A DNA stretch of 64,000 nt from Microvirga massiliensis (GTDB lineage Bacteria > Pseudomonadota > Alphaproteobacteria > Rhizobiales > Beijerinckiaceae). A program made the position numbers and the translations under genes. The stretch spans positions 842,112 through 906,111 of the forward strand of contig NZ_LN811350.1 of assembly GCF_001006805.1 (NCBI RefSeq), read 5' to 3'. Each line of letters opens with the position of its first letter. The first letter of the stretch is position 1. Under the pieces are notes generated by a model. The model was not told where the DNA came from. It did no database searches and saw nothing but the letters and a program-made list of their open reading frames with translations. This document shows, piece after piece, positions 49,245 to 57,687 of this stretch.

Positions 49245-50204
49245 TTATGAGGCCCGCTGCCAGTAGCCCTTGAACGTGCGGCTGATCGGGCTAGCGAGGG
49301 CCAGAACCAGCGTCCGAGTGAAGGCCGATCCGTTGGGCAAACGGCGGTGATCTTCCTTCCAAGCGGCCTCGTTGGCGTACTGATAGAGGTAGCGCGGGGA
49401 GACGTGGTGGTGCTGGCCGCTCACCATCCGGCGCAGACGGGAGAAGTAGCTCTCGACCCAGTTCGTGTGGTCGTTGCCCTCGACGTAGGACAGCGAGTGA
49501 TTGATCCGGCCCATCGGGAAGAAGGCGTGCAGCTCGTCCCAGTGTGAGGCTTCGTCGGCAAACATCGCGGCGTCGGCGGCAACGTGCTTGCGGGCGATCT
49601 CGACGCCGTCGGCTTCTTGCAGAGTCACGAAGGGCAGCGTGCGGCCACCGCGTTCGCGAAGGGCCACCACGACCCGGCGCTTGCCGGTCTGGTTCTCGCG
49701 GAGGCGGCGGTCCTTGCGATCCTCCTTGCGGTTCTCGGGGCGGACATGGCCGCCGAAATAGGCACCGTCGATCTCGACCTCGCCGTCCATGACGAGGCCC
49801 TTCATCTCGGCCGAGAGGGCTTCGCGGAGCTTATGAGCCAGCACGAAGGCCGTCTTGTATTGGACGTTCAGGTCGCGCGAGAGCTGGAGGGCCGAGAGGC
49901 CCTTTACGGCGTTGACGAAGATCGCAATGGCGCCGAGCAGATCCGTGAAGGCCATCTTGCGCGATGCGAAGATCGTCCCCGAGGTGACCGAGAACTGATG
50001 GCCGCACGCTTTGCACTTGAAGCGGCGACGGGTGGCGATGTCATAGGCTTCGGCACAGGAGCAGCGAGGGCAGACCGGAGCGCCGTTTGTGGCGGGCCAG
50101 CGCAGTCGGCGGAAAGTCTCGTAAGCCTTCTCCTCGCCACCCTTGTAGATCTCCTTGAGGGAGAGGGTGCGGGCCTGAGCCGAGAGGAGGAAGTGTTGTG
50201 CCAT
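49245..50204 (-). CDS. IS1595-family transposase (ISXO2-like DDE domain)
   Basis: The 319-aa product has an N-terminal zinc ribbon (CPRCSCAEAYDIATRRRFKC, then KACGH) followed by FSVTSGTIFASRKM, the classical ISXO2-like opening. The DDE-type catalytic region holds GEVEIDGAYFGGH (first Asp), the middle acidic block and HTNWVESYFSRLRRM near the end. The gene looks complete, so the element could still move. The ATG at 50204 is chosen, giving the usual start MAQHFLLS; the frame is open 14 codons further. It is transcribed leftward, convergent with the passenger genes and divergent from a DUF6471-like gene. Confidence 0.92.
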   Translation of the reverse strand: MAQHFLLSAQARTLSLKEIYKGGEEKAYETFRRLRWPATNGAPVCPRCSCAEAYDIATRRRFKCKACGHQFSVTSGTIFASRKMAFTDLLGAIAIFVNAVKGLSALQLSRDLNVQYKTAFVLAHKLREALSAEMKGLVMDGEVEIDGAYFGGHVRPENRKEDRKDRRLRENQTGKRRVVVALRERGGRTLPFVTLQEADGVEIARKHVAADAAMFADEASHWDELHAFFPMGRINHSLSYVEGNDHTNWVESYFSRLRRMVSGQHHHVSPRYLYQYANEAAWKEDHRRLPNGSAFTRTLVLALASPISRTFKGYWQRAS

Positions 50205-50227
50205 TGGTCGCCAAATCCGATACCTTG

Positions 50228-50287
50228 GTATCGAATATGATGACATATGGTCACGTTGTCAATGCCATTCGTATCGAATATGATGAC
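50228..50287. promoter_or_regulatory. pair of 17-bp direct repeats between transposase and DUF6471 gene
   Basis: GTATCGAATATGATGAC occurs at 50228-50244 and 50271-50287, 43 bp (about four helical turns) apart. One copy ends 24 bp before the transposase start and the other 27 bp before the DUF6471 start. Between them lies the near-palindrome TGACATATGGTCA. The layout fits operators over two divergent promoters. Confidence 0.6.
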
Positions 50288-50313
50288 CTTGGGCATCAGA
50301 TACGGAGACGGGC

Positions 50314-50535
50314 ATGCCGGACCAGGACTGGCAGGAGCGGACCAAGAACCTCCTGAAGGCAGAATTGAAGCGCCGGGGCGTGAGCTACCGGGATCTGGCC
50401 GAACGGCTGGAGGCTCTCGGGGTTCGCGAAACGGAGGCGAACATCAAGAACAAGATAAGCCGGGGCGGCTTTACGGCCGTATTCCTGTTGCAGGTTCTGA
50501 CAGCAATTGGAGCGAAGGAGATCCGCCTGGACTGA
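50314..50535 (+). CDS. DUF6471-type small HTH-like protein, possible regulator
   Basis: The 73-aa product (ELKRRGVSYRDLAERLEALG, then ANIKNKISRGGFTAVFLLQV) has a Cro/C1-like helix-turn-helix pattern and matches what I know as DUF6471. It is divergent from the transposase and flanked by the 17-bp direct repeats, so it may regulate transposition and itself. GGAGA precedes the ATG. The function is inferred from fold and position. Confidence 0.75.
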   Translation: MPDQDWQERTKNLLKAELKRRGVSYRDLAERLEALGVRETEANIKNKISRGGFTAVFLLQVLTAIGAKEIRLD

Positions 50536-50547
50536 GCACGACAATCA

Positions 50548-51237
50548 TCAGCCCAAACGAATGTCTGGAATGTCCCCGAAGTCCTGTATTAGTTCTTTTT
50601 CAACCAACAAATCCAAAAACTTCCTGAGAGCGACCTCATCGACCTCTCGTTTCCCATCAACCACTCGAACTGCATCAGAATTGTTCTCGCAAAACTTGTC
50701 GAGCGTTCTGGAGATGTAAGCGTTGAACTTGACCAGCTTCTTTTCGCCCTCGGAAAGCCCGCTAATGATCTCCCTTTTCCCGACGAGATTGTCGAGAAAC
50801 GAATAGCCAATGGTGATTGTGGGCTCTTTCAGCTGGCCCCAAGGGCTGTCCCGCATAACGCGCTTTGCATCCTCGTCAGATATCCAAACCTGCTCTACCA
50901 ACGCGCGTCTCCACCGATACCGAAGGTTGTGGCGCAATCGCCAGAACCACCTTAACGGCCAAATCATCACGACGAGGCCGCCTAAGACAAGAGTGACCCT
51001 GAACCAATCCTGATTCACGAAATCGGCGACAGTCACCGCATGCCGCGCGAGGGCCAGAGCGAGCGGGTCGTTTACCACCGCGTCGATCCAGCCCAACAGA
51101 ACGTCGAACCAGCGATACCAAGTTTCCAAGTCGTCTGGGACGCCAGCAAAGCCCAAGATGGTGGTGACCACCCCAATAGTCCCCCACCCCCGGCGCCCCA
51201 TCCGCCGAACTGCCTTCCAAATCCTACGCCGCCCCAT
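50548..51237 (-). CDS. element passenger: membrane protein (229 aa), function unknown
   Basis: The 229-aa product starts with a basic segment, then a hydrophobic helix (TIGVVTTILGFAGV), a Trp-rich stretch (WYRWFDVLLGWIDAVV) and a second clear helix (RVTLVLGGLVVMIWPLRWFW). A soluble C-terminal domain of about 120 residues follows, with SEGEKKLVKFNAYISRTL. I do not recognise it. The stop lies 13 bp from the convergent DUF6471 gene and the start about 80 bp inside the right inverted repeat. Lower GC than the chromosome supports foreign origin. Confidence 0.65.
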   Translation of the reverse strand: MGRRRIWKAVRRMGRRGWGTIGVVTTILGFAGVPDDLETWYRWFDVLLGWIDAVVNDPLALALARHAVTVADFVNQDWFRVTLVLGGLVVMIWPLRWFWRLRHNLRYRWRRALVEQVWISDEDAKRVMRDSPWGQLKEPTITIGYSFLDNLVGKREIISGLSEGEKKLVKFNAYISRTLDKFCENNSDAVRVVDGKREVDEVALRKFLDLLVEKELIQDFGDIPDIRLG

Positions 51238-51318
51238 GAGGGGCAGCTAACACCACATGCGACATCCTGTGTAGTCATTCCCGCGCCACCCCGGCACGGA
51301 GCACTGCCAAGCTTTGGC

Positions 51319-51343
51319 TTGGTGCATTTGCTACATAAGGCCG
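51319..51343. repeat. right terminal inverted repeat of the IS1595-type element
   Basis: 25 bp, starting TTGGTGCATTT and ending AAGGCCG, a perfect reverse complement of 47752-47776. Confidence 0.95.
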
Positions 51344-52071
51344 AGGAGCTCGCGTGGCGAGAGCGGCGGCAGGATCGAGGCGAGGCGCTGCGCGAGCATC
51401 GACTTGCCGGCACCTGGAGGACCGCTCATCAAGAGATTATGCGATCCGGCAGCCGCGATCTCGAGGCTGCGCTTCGCGCTCTCCTGCCCCTTGATGTCCC
51501 TGAGATCGGGAAGCCCCTCCGGCACCGGAGCAATGGCGGGCTCGGGTCGTCGCAGGATCTGCGTGCCCTTCACATGGTTGGCGAGCTGGATCAGGGAGCG
51601 TGGCGCAATGATCTCGATCTCCGGACCCGCCCAGGCGGCTTCCGGTCCGGATGCCTCGGGGCAGATCAGGCCATGTCCCCGCGCATGCGCGGCGAGCGCC
51701 GCCGGAAGCACGCCGGCGACCGAGGCGATCGATCCGTCGAGCGCCAGTTCACCGAGCACGGTGAAGCCCTGCAGGGCATCGGAGGGAATGGCGCCGATCG
51801 CCGCCATGAGCCCGAGCGCGATCGGCAAATCATAGTGGCTCCCTTCCTTCGGGAGGTCTGCCGGCGCGAGATTGATCGTGACGCGTTTCGAAGGGAGTGC
51901 GAGACCGGATGCCGTCAACGCGGCCCGGACCCGTTCGCGGGATTCCGCCACGGCCTTGTCGGGCAGGCCGACCAGAATGAAGGCGACGCTTCCGCCTGCG
52001 ATGTGGACCTGAACATCGACCTGGCGCGCCTCGATTCCTTCGAACGCCACCGTCGAGACGCGTGTCACCAT
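51344..52071 (-). pseudogene. comM: comM, 5' part (interrupted by mobile element)
   Basis: This part encodes the first 242 residues of ComM: the N-terminal ChlI domain (VTRVSTVAFEGIEARQVDVQ, FILVGLPDKAVAESRERVRAA split) and Walker A GPPGAGKSM at about residue 225. It ends with PRELL at the element. Translation would run three codons into the inverted repeat (GLM) and stop at TAG 51331-51333. The insertion separates Walker A from Walker B, so neither half can be an active AAA+ motor. The start at 52071 matches the family N-terminus. The right copy of the 8-bp target duplication (51344-51351) forms its last bases. Confidence 0.93.
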
Positions 52072-52293
52072 GCTCGAACTCACTGCTGTCCGGAGCATCG
52101 CGCGAGAGCGTTCGCCTCGCGCGATGCGCAGGCCGACGGCCAACCTCATCGAGCGTAGCTGTAGCGGAAGACGGAGAACAAGGCCGGTGGTCGCCCGATC
52201 CGGCGATTCACACTCGGCCAGATGGAGAGGGCAGGATCGGTCAAACGGCCAGAGACAGTCGGCGCTGCGGTCGCGCCGACTGCCCGCCGCTCC

Positions 52294-53634
52294 TCACGAC
52301 TCCCGGAAGGCCCGGGACATGCTGTCCCTGAGCGGCTGCATCAGATATTCCAGGAACGTCCGCTGCGCCGTCATGATGTAGACCTCTGCCGGCATGCCCG
52401 GCGTCGGCTCGAAGTTCTTGATCGAAGAGGACTCGGCCTCATCCAGGGCCACGCGCACCACATAGACATCGCTGCGTACTCCCGGATTGCTCTTGTCGTC
52501 CGGCAATGCGTCGGCCGAGACGTAGACGACTTTTCCGGTGATCATCGGGGTCACGCGCTGGCTGAGCGCCGAGAGGCGGACAGTTGCAGATTGTCCGGAA
52601 TGCACGTCGTCGATGTCCTGAGGCCTGACGCGCGCTTCGACCACGAGGTGATCGCGCACCGGCACGATGTCCAGGATGCCCCTGCCGGGCTCGATCACGC
52701 CGCCGGGCGTATGATAGCGCAGCTTCACGACCACGCCTTTCACGGGCGCCGTGATCGCGACCCGCTCGACGACGCGAGTAGCAGCGCGGATCCGCTCGCG
52801 GACATCGTTGAGTTCGGCCTGCGCCTCCTGCAGCTGTTCGGTGGCCGTCTTCTTGGCCGCGTTGTGCAGGCCGAGGATCTGCTCGTGGATTCGCGCGATA
52901 CGCTCCTTCGCATCGCCGATCTCGCCGATGAGGCGGCCCGTCTCGCCCTGGAGATTGGCCTTGGCCCGCTTCAGGGCGAGCACTTCGGACTTGCGGATCA
53001 TGCCGCCTTTCAGGAGGCCGGACTTGGTATCGAGCTCTTCCTGGATCAGGGCGAGCTGCTGGTCGACGGCCTCCAGCTGGGTGTTCCCACCTTTGATGCG
53101 CTCCTCTAGTGCGTCGATGCCGGCCTCGAGGGTTGCGGCCTCACTGTGCAGATTGTTGCGTCGCGCCTCGAAGGCGTTGCGCTGGGCGAGGATGATCCCC
53201 GCAATATCCGGGTCCTTCTGGGCTGCGCTGACGAGATCGGGCGGGAAGGCAACCTGCTCCTCGTCGCGGGATTCCGCCTGAAGGCGGGCTTCCATGGCGG
53301 AAAGGCGCACTTGGCGGAGCGTCAGTCGGCGTAGCTCCGCCCGGGGCGCCGTATCGTCGAGAAGGACCAGGGGTTGGCCGGCCTCGACCGAGTCGCCTTC
53401 CCGGACCAGGATCTCCTTGATGACCCCGCCCTCCAGGTGCTGGATCGTCTTATTCTGGCCATCCGTCACGAACACGCCGTTGGCGACCACCGCCCCGGCG
53501 ATCGGAGCGGTGCCGCTCCAGAACCCGAACCCGCCGAGCGCGAACACGATGGCGGCGAATCCATAGAGCGTGGGGCCCTTCGTACTCCGGGGCACATCGG
53601 CGTACCATTCCTTCTGGGCTGTCGGCTGCGTCAT
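52294..53634 (-). CDS. HlyD-family type I secretion periplasmic adaptor
   Basis: The adaptor (membrane fusion protein) bridges the inner-membrane ABC exporter to an outer-membrane TolC channel. The 446-aa product has a short cytosolic N-terminus, one membrane helix (YGFAAIVFALGGFGFWSG), a biotinyl-lipoyl-like segment (IQHLEGGVIKEILVREGDSV), a long coiled coil (about 130-290) and the HlyD C-terminal beta domain (VRVALDEAE, PGMPAEVYI). It belongs to the PrtE/AprE group. It lies 16 bp after the ATPase gene in the same operon. No TolC gene is in the window. Confidence 0.93.
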   Translation of the reverse strand: MTQPTAQKEWYADVPRSTKGPTLYGFAAIVFALGGFGFWSGTAPIAGAVVANGVFVTDGQNKTIQHLEGGVIKEILVREGDSVEAGQPLVLLDDTAPRAELRRLTLRQVRLSAMEARLQAESRDEEQVAFPPDLVSAAQKDPDIAGIILAQRNAFEARRNNLHSEAATLEAGIDALEERIKGGNTQLEAVDQQLALIQEELDTKSGLLKGGMIRKSEVLALKRAKANLQGETGRLIGEIGDAKERIARIHEQILGLHNAAKKTATEQLQEAQAELNDVRERIRAATRVVERVAITAPVKGVVVKLRYHTPGGVIEPGRGILDIVPVRDHLVVEARVRPQDIDDVHSGQSATVRLSALSQRVTPMITGKVVYVSADALPDDKSNPGVRSDVYVVRVALDEAESSSIKNFEPTPGMPAEVYIMTAQRTFLEYLMQPLRDSMSRAFRES

Positions 53635-53650
53635 GACTGTCCCCGTCTGC

Positions 53651-55594
53651 TCACTCGGCCAGCCCGCTGCCCGGGCGCTTGCCGGCCAGGATGGGCAGGA
53701 TCTCGTCCCGTGCTCCGAAGGCCTGCACGGAGCCGTCCTTCATGATCAGGATCTTGTCGACGCTCTTCAGAAGCGCCGGGCGCTGGGTGATGGCGACGAC
53801 CGTAATCCTGCGCTCCTTCGCCCGGATCAGGGCACGCGCGAGCGCCACTTCGCCGGGATTGTCCAGGTTCGAGTTCGGCTCATCGAGGACGACGAGTCTC
53901 GGGTCACCGAAGAAGGCCCGTGCCAAGCCGATCCGCTGCTTCTGCCCGCCGGACAGCGGGCTGCCGTCCATGGCGACGATGGTCTCGTAGCCTTGCGCGA
54001 ATTGCGAGATCATCTCGTGCACGTCTGCCATTTCCGCCGCCTCGAACACCTCCGCGTCGGTAGCATCGCCGCGCATGCGGGCGATGTTCGCCTTGATCGT
54101 GCCGGGGAAGAGTTGCACGTCCTGAGGCAGGTAGCCCACGCTCTCCCCGAACTGGCGCGGGTCCCAATTGCGCAGATCCATGGAGTCGAGCCGGACGGCG
54201 CCCGCCGTGGGCGTGATCGAGCCCACCAGCATTCGCCCGAGCGTGGACTTGCCCGTCCCGGAGGCGCCGACGACGGCGAGGGACTCGCCCGGCTCAAGGG
54301 TGAAATTGATGCCGTTGAGGATGACTTTCTTGTTCGGCGGCGGCACATAGAGGACGCGCTCGACATTGAGCCGTCCCTCGGGCCGCGGCAGACGCAGGCG
54401 CTCCAGGTTCAGGGGCGAGTTGAGAAGCAGGCTCCGGATCCGTCCATAGGCGCTGCGGGCCGCCACGAAGCTGCGCCATCCCTCGATCGTCCCTTCCACG
54501 GGAGCAAGCGCCCGCCCCGCCACGATGGAGGCTGCAATGACCATGCCGCCGGTCAGGCTGTGGTTGAGGGACAGCCAGGCACCCCATCCCAAAATGCAGA
54601 CCTGCGTGCCCAGGCGCACCAGCTTGGATAGCGCCGACATCAGGATGTTGCGATCCTGGGCGTTGACCTGGGCCTTCAGGGATTCCGCCGTCTCGCGGCC
54701 CCAGATCATCACGCTCTCCGGGATCATGCCCATGGCATTGATCACCTGCGCGTTGCGCGCCATCGCGTCTGCCTGCAGGTTCGCCCGGGACGAATATGCG
54801 CTCGCCGTCGAGAAAGGGGCGGCCGTGAGCCGCTGGTTGAAATAGGCGACCACGAGCAGGATGACGCCGGTGGCGCTGACGATCATGCCGAGATCGGGAT
54901 GGATCAGGAACACCACCAGCAGATAGACCGGCGCCACCGGGGCATCGAGCATCATCAGGAGGACGGGGCCGGTCAGGAAGCTGCGGAGCTGCTGTAGATC
55001 GGCCAGGGTCTGGAATTCCTTGCTGGAACCAGCCTGGGACGCTTTCGCCGCTGCGGCGAGGACCGGAGCCCCAAGCTTGCTTTCCGCCTCGACCGCGATG
55101 CGCATCAGAATGAAGCGGCGCATCATGTCCATGAACACGTGCATCACCACGGCGCCGACCACCACCACGGTCAGCATGACGAGCGTGTCGATGCTGCGGC
55201 TCGTCAGGACGCGGTCCGAGAGCTGGAACAGGTAAATCGGCATCGCCAGGATGAGAAGGTTCACCGCGAGCGAGAAGACCGCCACCGTGACGAGATTGCG
55301 CCGGCACCGATTCAGCCCTTTCCCGAGAACCTCCCGGAAGTCGCCGTCGCCGGAGCGCCTCTGCAGGGGAACGCTGCCGCCGCGGCGTCCGCCACCACCT
55401 CCCTGGCTGCTGCCCGAACCGCTACCCTGCCCGCCGCGTGACGGCCTCTCCGGCTTCACGTCTTCGGCGCTCGGGATGGGTGAGGGCGAGCCCGATGGGA
55501 CCGGGGCCTCGGCGCGTGTATCGGGGGTGGCCACCCGCAGGAGCTGGAAGGGTTCCGCCCGGGGCAAAGTCAGGGCGCCCGCGTCTCTGCTCAT
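53651..55594 (-). CDS. type I secretion system permease/ATPase (PrtD family)
   Basis: This is a fused ABC exporter subunit of 647 aa. A Pro/Gly-rich N-terminal extension of about 85 residues (GSGSGSSQGGGGGRRGG) precedes the membrane domain with about six helices. The ATPase domain has Walker A VGASGTGKST, signature LSGGQKQRIGLARAF and Walker B LVVLDEPNSNLD. There is no C39 peptidase domain, so cargo should keep a C-terminal uncleaved signal. The start at 55594 follows AAAGGGA. The gly-rich extension is longer than in PrtD. It sits between the candidate cargo gene and the adaptor gene. Confidence 0.94.
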   Translation of the reverse strand: MSRDAGALTLPRAEPFQLLRVATPDTRAEAPVPSGSPSPIPSAEDVKPERPSRGGQGSGSGSSQGGGGGRRGGSVPLQRRSGDGDFREVLGKGLNRCRRNLVTVAVFSLAVNLLILAMPIYLFQLSDRVLTSRSIDTLVMLTVVVVGAVVMHVFMDMMRRFILMRIAVEAESKLGAPVLAAAAKASQAGSSKEFQTLADLQQLRSFLTGPVLLMMLDAPVAPVYLLVVFLIHPDLGMIVSATGVILLVVAYFNQRLTAAPFSTASAYSSRANLQADAMARNAQVINAMGMIPESVMIWGRETAESLKAQVNAQDRNILMSALSKLVRLGTQVCILGWGAWLSLNHSLTGGMVIAASIVAGRALAPVEGTIEGWRSFVAARSAYGRIRSLLLNSPLNLERLRLPRPEGRLNVERVLYVPPPNKKVILNGINFTLEPGESLAVVGASGTGKSTLGRMLVGSITPTAGAVRLDSMDLRNWDPRQFGESVGYLPQDVQLFPGTIKANIARMRGDATDAEVFEAAEMADVHEMISQFAQGYETIVAMDGSPLSGGQKQRIGLARAFFGDPRLVVLDEPNSNLDNPGEVALARALIRAKERRITVVAITQRPALLKSVDKILIMKDGSVQAFGARDEILPILAGKRPGSGLAE

Positions 55595-55656
55595 GTGCAA
55601 TCCCTTTGACAATTCGTTTGCGTGTCAATTCTTTGCGGCCTGCCCATAGGACGGCC

Positions 55657-57588
55657 CTAGGCGAGGACGGATCCCATCATGTCGTCGTGAGACGGGATGC
55701 CCTTGGCCAGGGCCGAGGCGTCATCATGGCTCTCGACCTCGTCGAGCAGGCCGCTGAAGGCCACGGCCTCCGACACCAGCGCCAGCGTATCCGGGCTCAG
55801 GACCGCCGAACTCGCATCCACATATTCCGCCTGGATCAGGATCGCGTCGGTGTAGTGCTCGCCGCCCAGATATTGGTCGAAGACGCCACCCACATCGATG
55901 ATCTTGGCGACGTTCTTCGCGTCGTTGCCGCCGCTCGCCAGCCACTGATCACCACGGCCCCCGGGCAGATGCTGGAAGGCGACATCGGCATCGACGATGA
56001 CGTTGGTCTGGGTGACGACGTTGATATCCCAGTAATCCCCGCGCACGAGGAGCACGCTGAGATGCCCGGTCGCGCTGCCCGCGAAGCCCGACCAGTCGTC
56101 GAGACTCGCCTGCTCGTGCCGTCCAAGCCTGCCGATCAGATCTTCGAGATGGTCGGTCACGCTCTCGAAGCCGCGGACGCCGTAATTCTCGATGGCGGCC
56201 TCGTTGACGAGATGATTGCGGCCGCCATGCAGGTGGGTCTCGCCGATCTCTTCGGCGGCTGTCGCGCCGAGGATGTCGTCGTCGATGAGAACGTTGGTCT
56301 GGGAGATCAGATTGAAGTCATGATAATCCCCGAGAACGATGATGACGTCGTAGTTTCCGAGATCGAGGAAACGTGCGGCATTGCCCTGTTCGTTACCGCC
56401 GATGAACGCTGTACTGTATCCATCGGAGGCGCTCTGGATCGCCTCGTCGTTGTCCAGAATCCAGTTGCGCTGCACCAGGGCCTTCACATCGAACACGTCG
56501 CCATCAGCAATGGTGACGTCGACCTTGAGACCATCGGGCCCGATCCTGTCGCCCCGTCGGCCTGCGATCTCATCCGCCATGAAAGTTGCGACGTTGAGCG
56601 CGAGGTTGTCCCCCGTGAGCGCCTGGGCGGAATGCGCCGTCTCCGGCAGGACCTGGTCACGATCGCTGTAGACGTTCGCCTGAACGATGGCGTTGGTCTC
56701 GAAATAGTCCCCCAGCACGACGAGGGTTCCCGCCGACTCGTTCAGGTCAGCGAGGACGGCAACATTGATGGCCTTGTTTCCGCCGGTCTCGAGAACCTGT
56801 GTGCCGGCGCCGCCGGTCTCGGGCGGTTCCGGGCGGGCCGGCGGCTCGGAGGGCTCGCTCTCCACGAGAGTGCCGTTGACGTAGGTACCGGCCTCAGCCT
56901 GCGCACCACCGCCATTTCCGTTCTCCCGGAGCGCAGCATCGTGTTCGGCGACGAGGTTTTTCCAATCGAGCGGTGCCTGCCCCGCGGGAACGAGAGCCTC
57001 GGGTATCGCCGCCCGGGCCTCCCCGAGAAGGGTTGCCAGGGTTTCAGGAACATCGAGCGGGTGCATGCCGCTCAGGCCAACACCTGACTCGCCGATCAGC
57101 GAGTCGATGTCGGATAGGAGATTCATCTGGGTGACGGCCGCGAGCTTGTCGTTCGCGCCGGCCTCGTAAGTGACGCCGTATGCGGGCGGAGCCGAATCGC
57201 CGGGCCCGGAAGGTAAAGGCTTGCCATGGGCATAGCCAAAGGACGCCGGCGCGACGCCCGAGGCGATCAGCGGGACCTTGGCCAGGACAGCGCCGAGCGA
57301 GGAGTGGACGGTCGCGGGCGCTTCAACGAGTTGCAGTGTCGGCTCAGCAAGAGGCTTCAGGAGAGATGCAGCGGGTGCAACCGGGAGGCTGACTGTAATC
57401 GCCTTGGACCCCAACTCGGGAAGATCACCCCGCGGGAGGCCATCGGGCGTCAAGTCGACGTGATACTCGACGGCACGAGTTTCGTAGGCGAACGGGTCAT
57501 GAGTGACGCGGTCCGCAGGGGTGTCCTCGAAAAGGCGCAGGTAACTCGCAAAATGCCAAATGATTTCCGTAGTGCCGCCGTCCGACAT
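55657..57588 (-). CDS. candidate type I-secreted protein with four degenerate GDY/QTNV repeats (643 aa)
   Basis: I know similar sequences only as rhizobial proteins annotated type I secretion protein. The N-terminal third has no repeats and the middle is a Pro/Glu-rich linker. The C-terminal half contains at least four degenerate units of the form VLGDYxxxNxxxQxNVxxDxD: VLGDYFETNAIVQANVYSDR, VFDVKALVQRNWILDND, VLGDYHDFNLISQTNVLIDD and VRGDYWDINVVTQTNVIVDA. Acidic overall, no signal peptide, no RTX nonapeptides. The ATG at 57588 follows GAAGGGA. Secretion by the adjacent exporter is inferred from the operon. Confidence 0.72.
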   Translation of the reverse strand: MSDGGTTEIIWHFASYLRLFEDTPADRVTHDPFAYETRAVEYHVDLTPDGLPRGDLPELGSKAITVSLPVAPAASLLKPLAEPTLQLVEAPATVHSSLGAVLAKVPLIASGVAPASFGYAHGKPLPSGPGDSAPPAYGVTYEAGANDKLAAVTQMNLLSDIDSLIGESGVGLSGMHPLDVPETLATLLGEARAAIPEALVPAGQAPLDWKNLVAEHDAALRENGNGGGAQAEAGTYVNGTLVESEPSEPPARPEPPETGGAGTQVLETGGNKAINVAVLADLNESAGTLVVLGDYFETNAIVQANVYSDRDQVLPETAHSAQALTGDNLALNVATFMADEIAGRRGDRIGPDGLKVDVTIADGDVFDVKALVQRNWILDNDEAIQSASDGYSTAFIGGNEQGNAARFLDLGNYDVIIVLGDYHDFNLISQTNVLIDDDILGATAAEEIGETHLHGGRNHLVNEAAIENYGVRGFESVTDHLEDLIGRLGRHEQASLDDWSGFAGSATGHLSVLLVRGDYWDINVVTQTNVIVDADVAFQHLPGGRGDQWLASGGNDAKNVAKIIDVGGVFDQYLGGEHYTDAILIQAEYVDASSAVLSPDTLALVSEAVAFSGLLDEVESHDDASALAKGIPSHDDMMGSVLA

Positions 57589-57644
57589 GCCATTCCCTTC
57601 GCATCGATGCGGTACAGGCAGGATCCTCCCCGCCTGAAGGCAAG

Positions 57645-57670
57645 GGAGCCCGCGCAAATGCGCGGGCTCC
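57645..57670. terminator. strong hairpin between the two candidate cargo genes
   Basis: GGAGCCCGCGCA and its complement (arms 57645-57656 and 57659-57670) form a 12-bp stem with a 2-nt loop, 17 bp after the stop of the 325-aa gene on the minus strand. It lacks a T-run, so partial termination or an mRNA processing/stability role is likelier than full termination; it may raise the first gene's expression over the rest. Confidence 0.6.
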
Positions 57671-57687
57671 TGTCGTCGCGATGGAGA

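Larger units (their letters stand above)
47752..51343. mobile_element. 3,592-bp IS1595-type transposable element with passenger genes, inserted in comM
   Basis: The element is bounded by perfect 25-bp inverted repeats and an 8-bp direct duplication, the size known for the IS1595 family. It carries one transposase gene, a divergent small HTH-like gene and four further passenger genes: a three-gene rightward set ending in a terminator and a leftward membrane protein gene. Parts (about 48.35-48.9 and 50.5-51.2 kb) are visibly lower in GC than the chromosome, a sign of transfer. Some IS1595 subgroups are known to carry passenger genes. Perfect ends and an intact comM frame across the site suggest a fairly recent insertion. 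Confidence 0.93.

Noticed and set aside
46933..52071. Treating the two comM parts as two separate genes
   Set aside because: The exact 8-bp duplication and perfect inverted repeats show one gene split by an insertion; each half lacks an essential motif.
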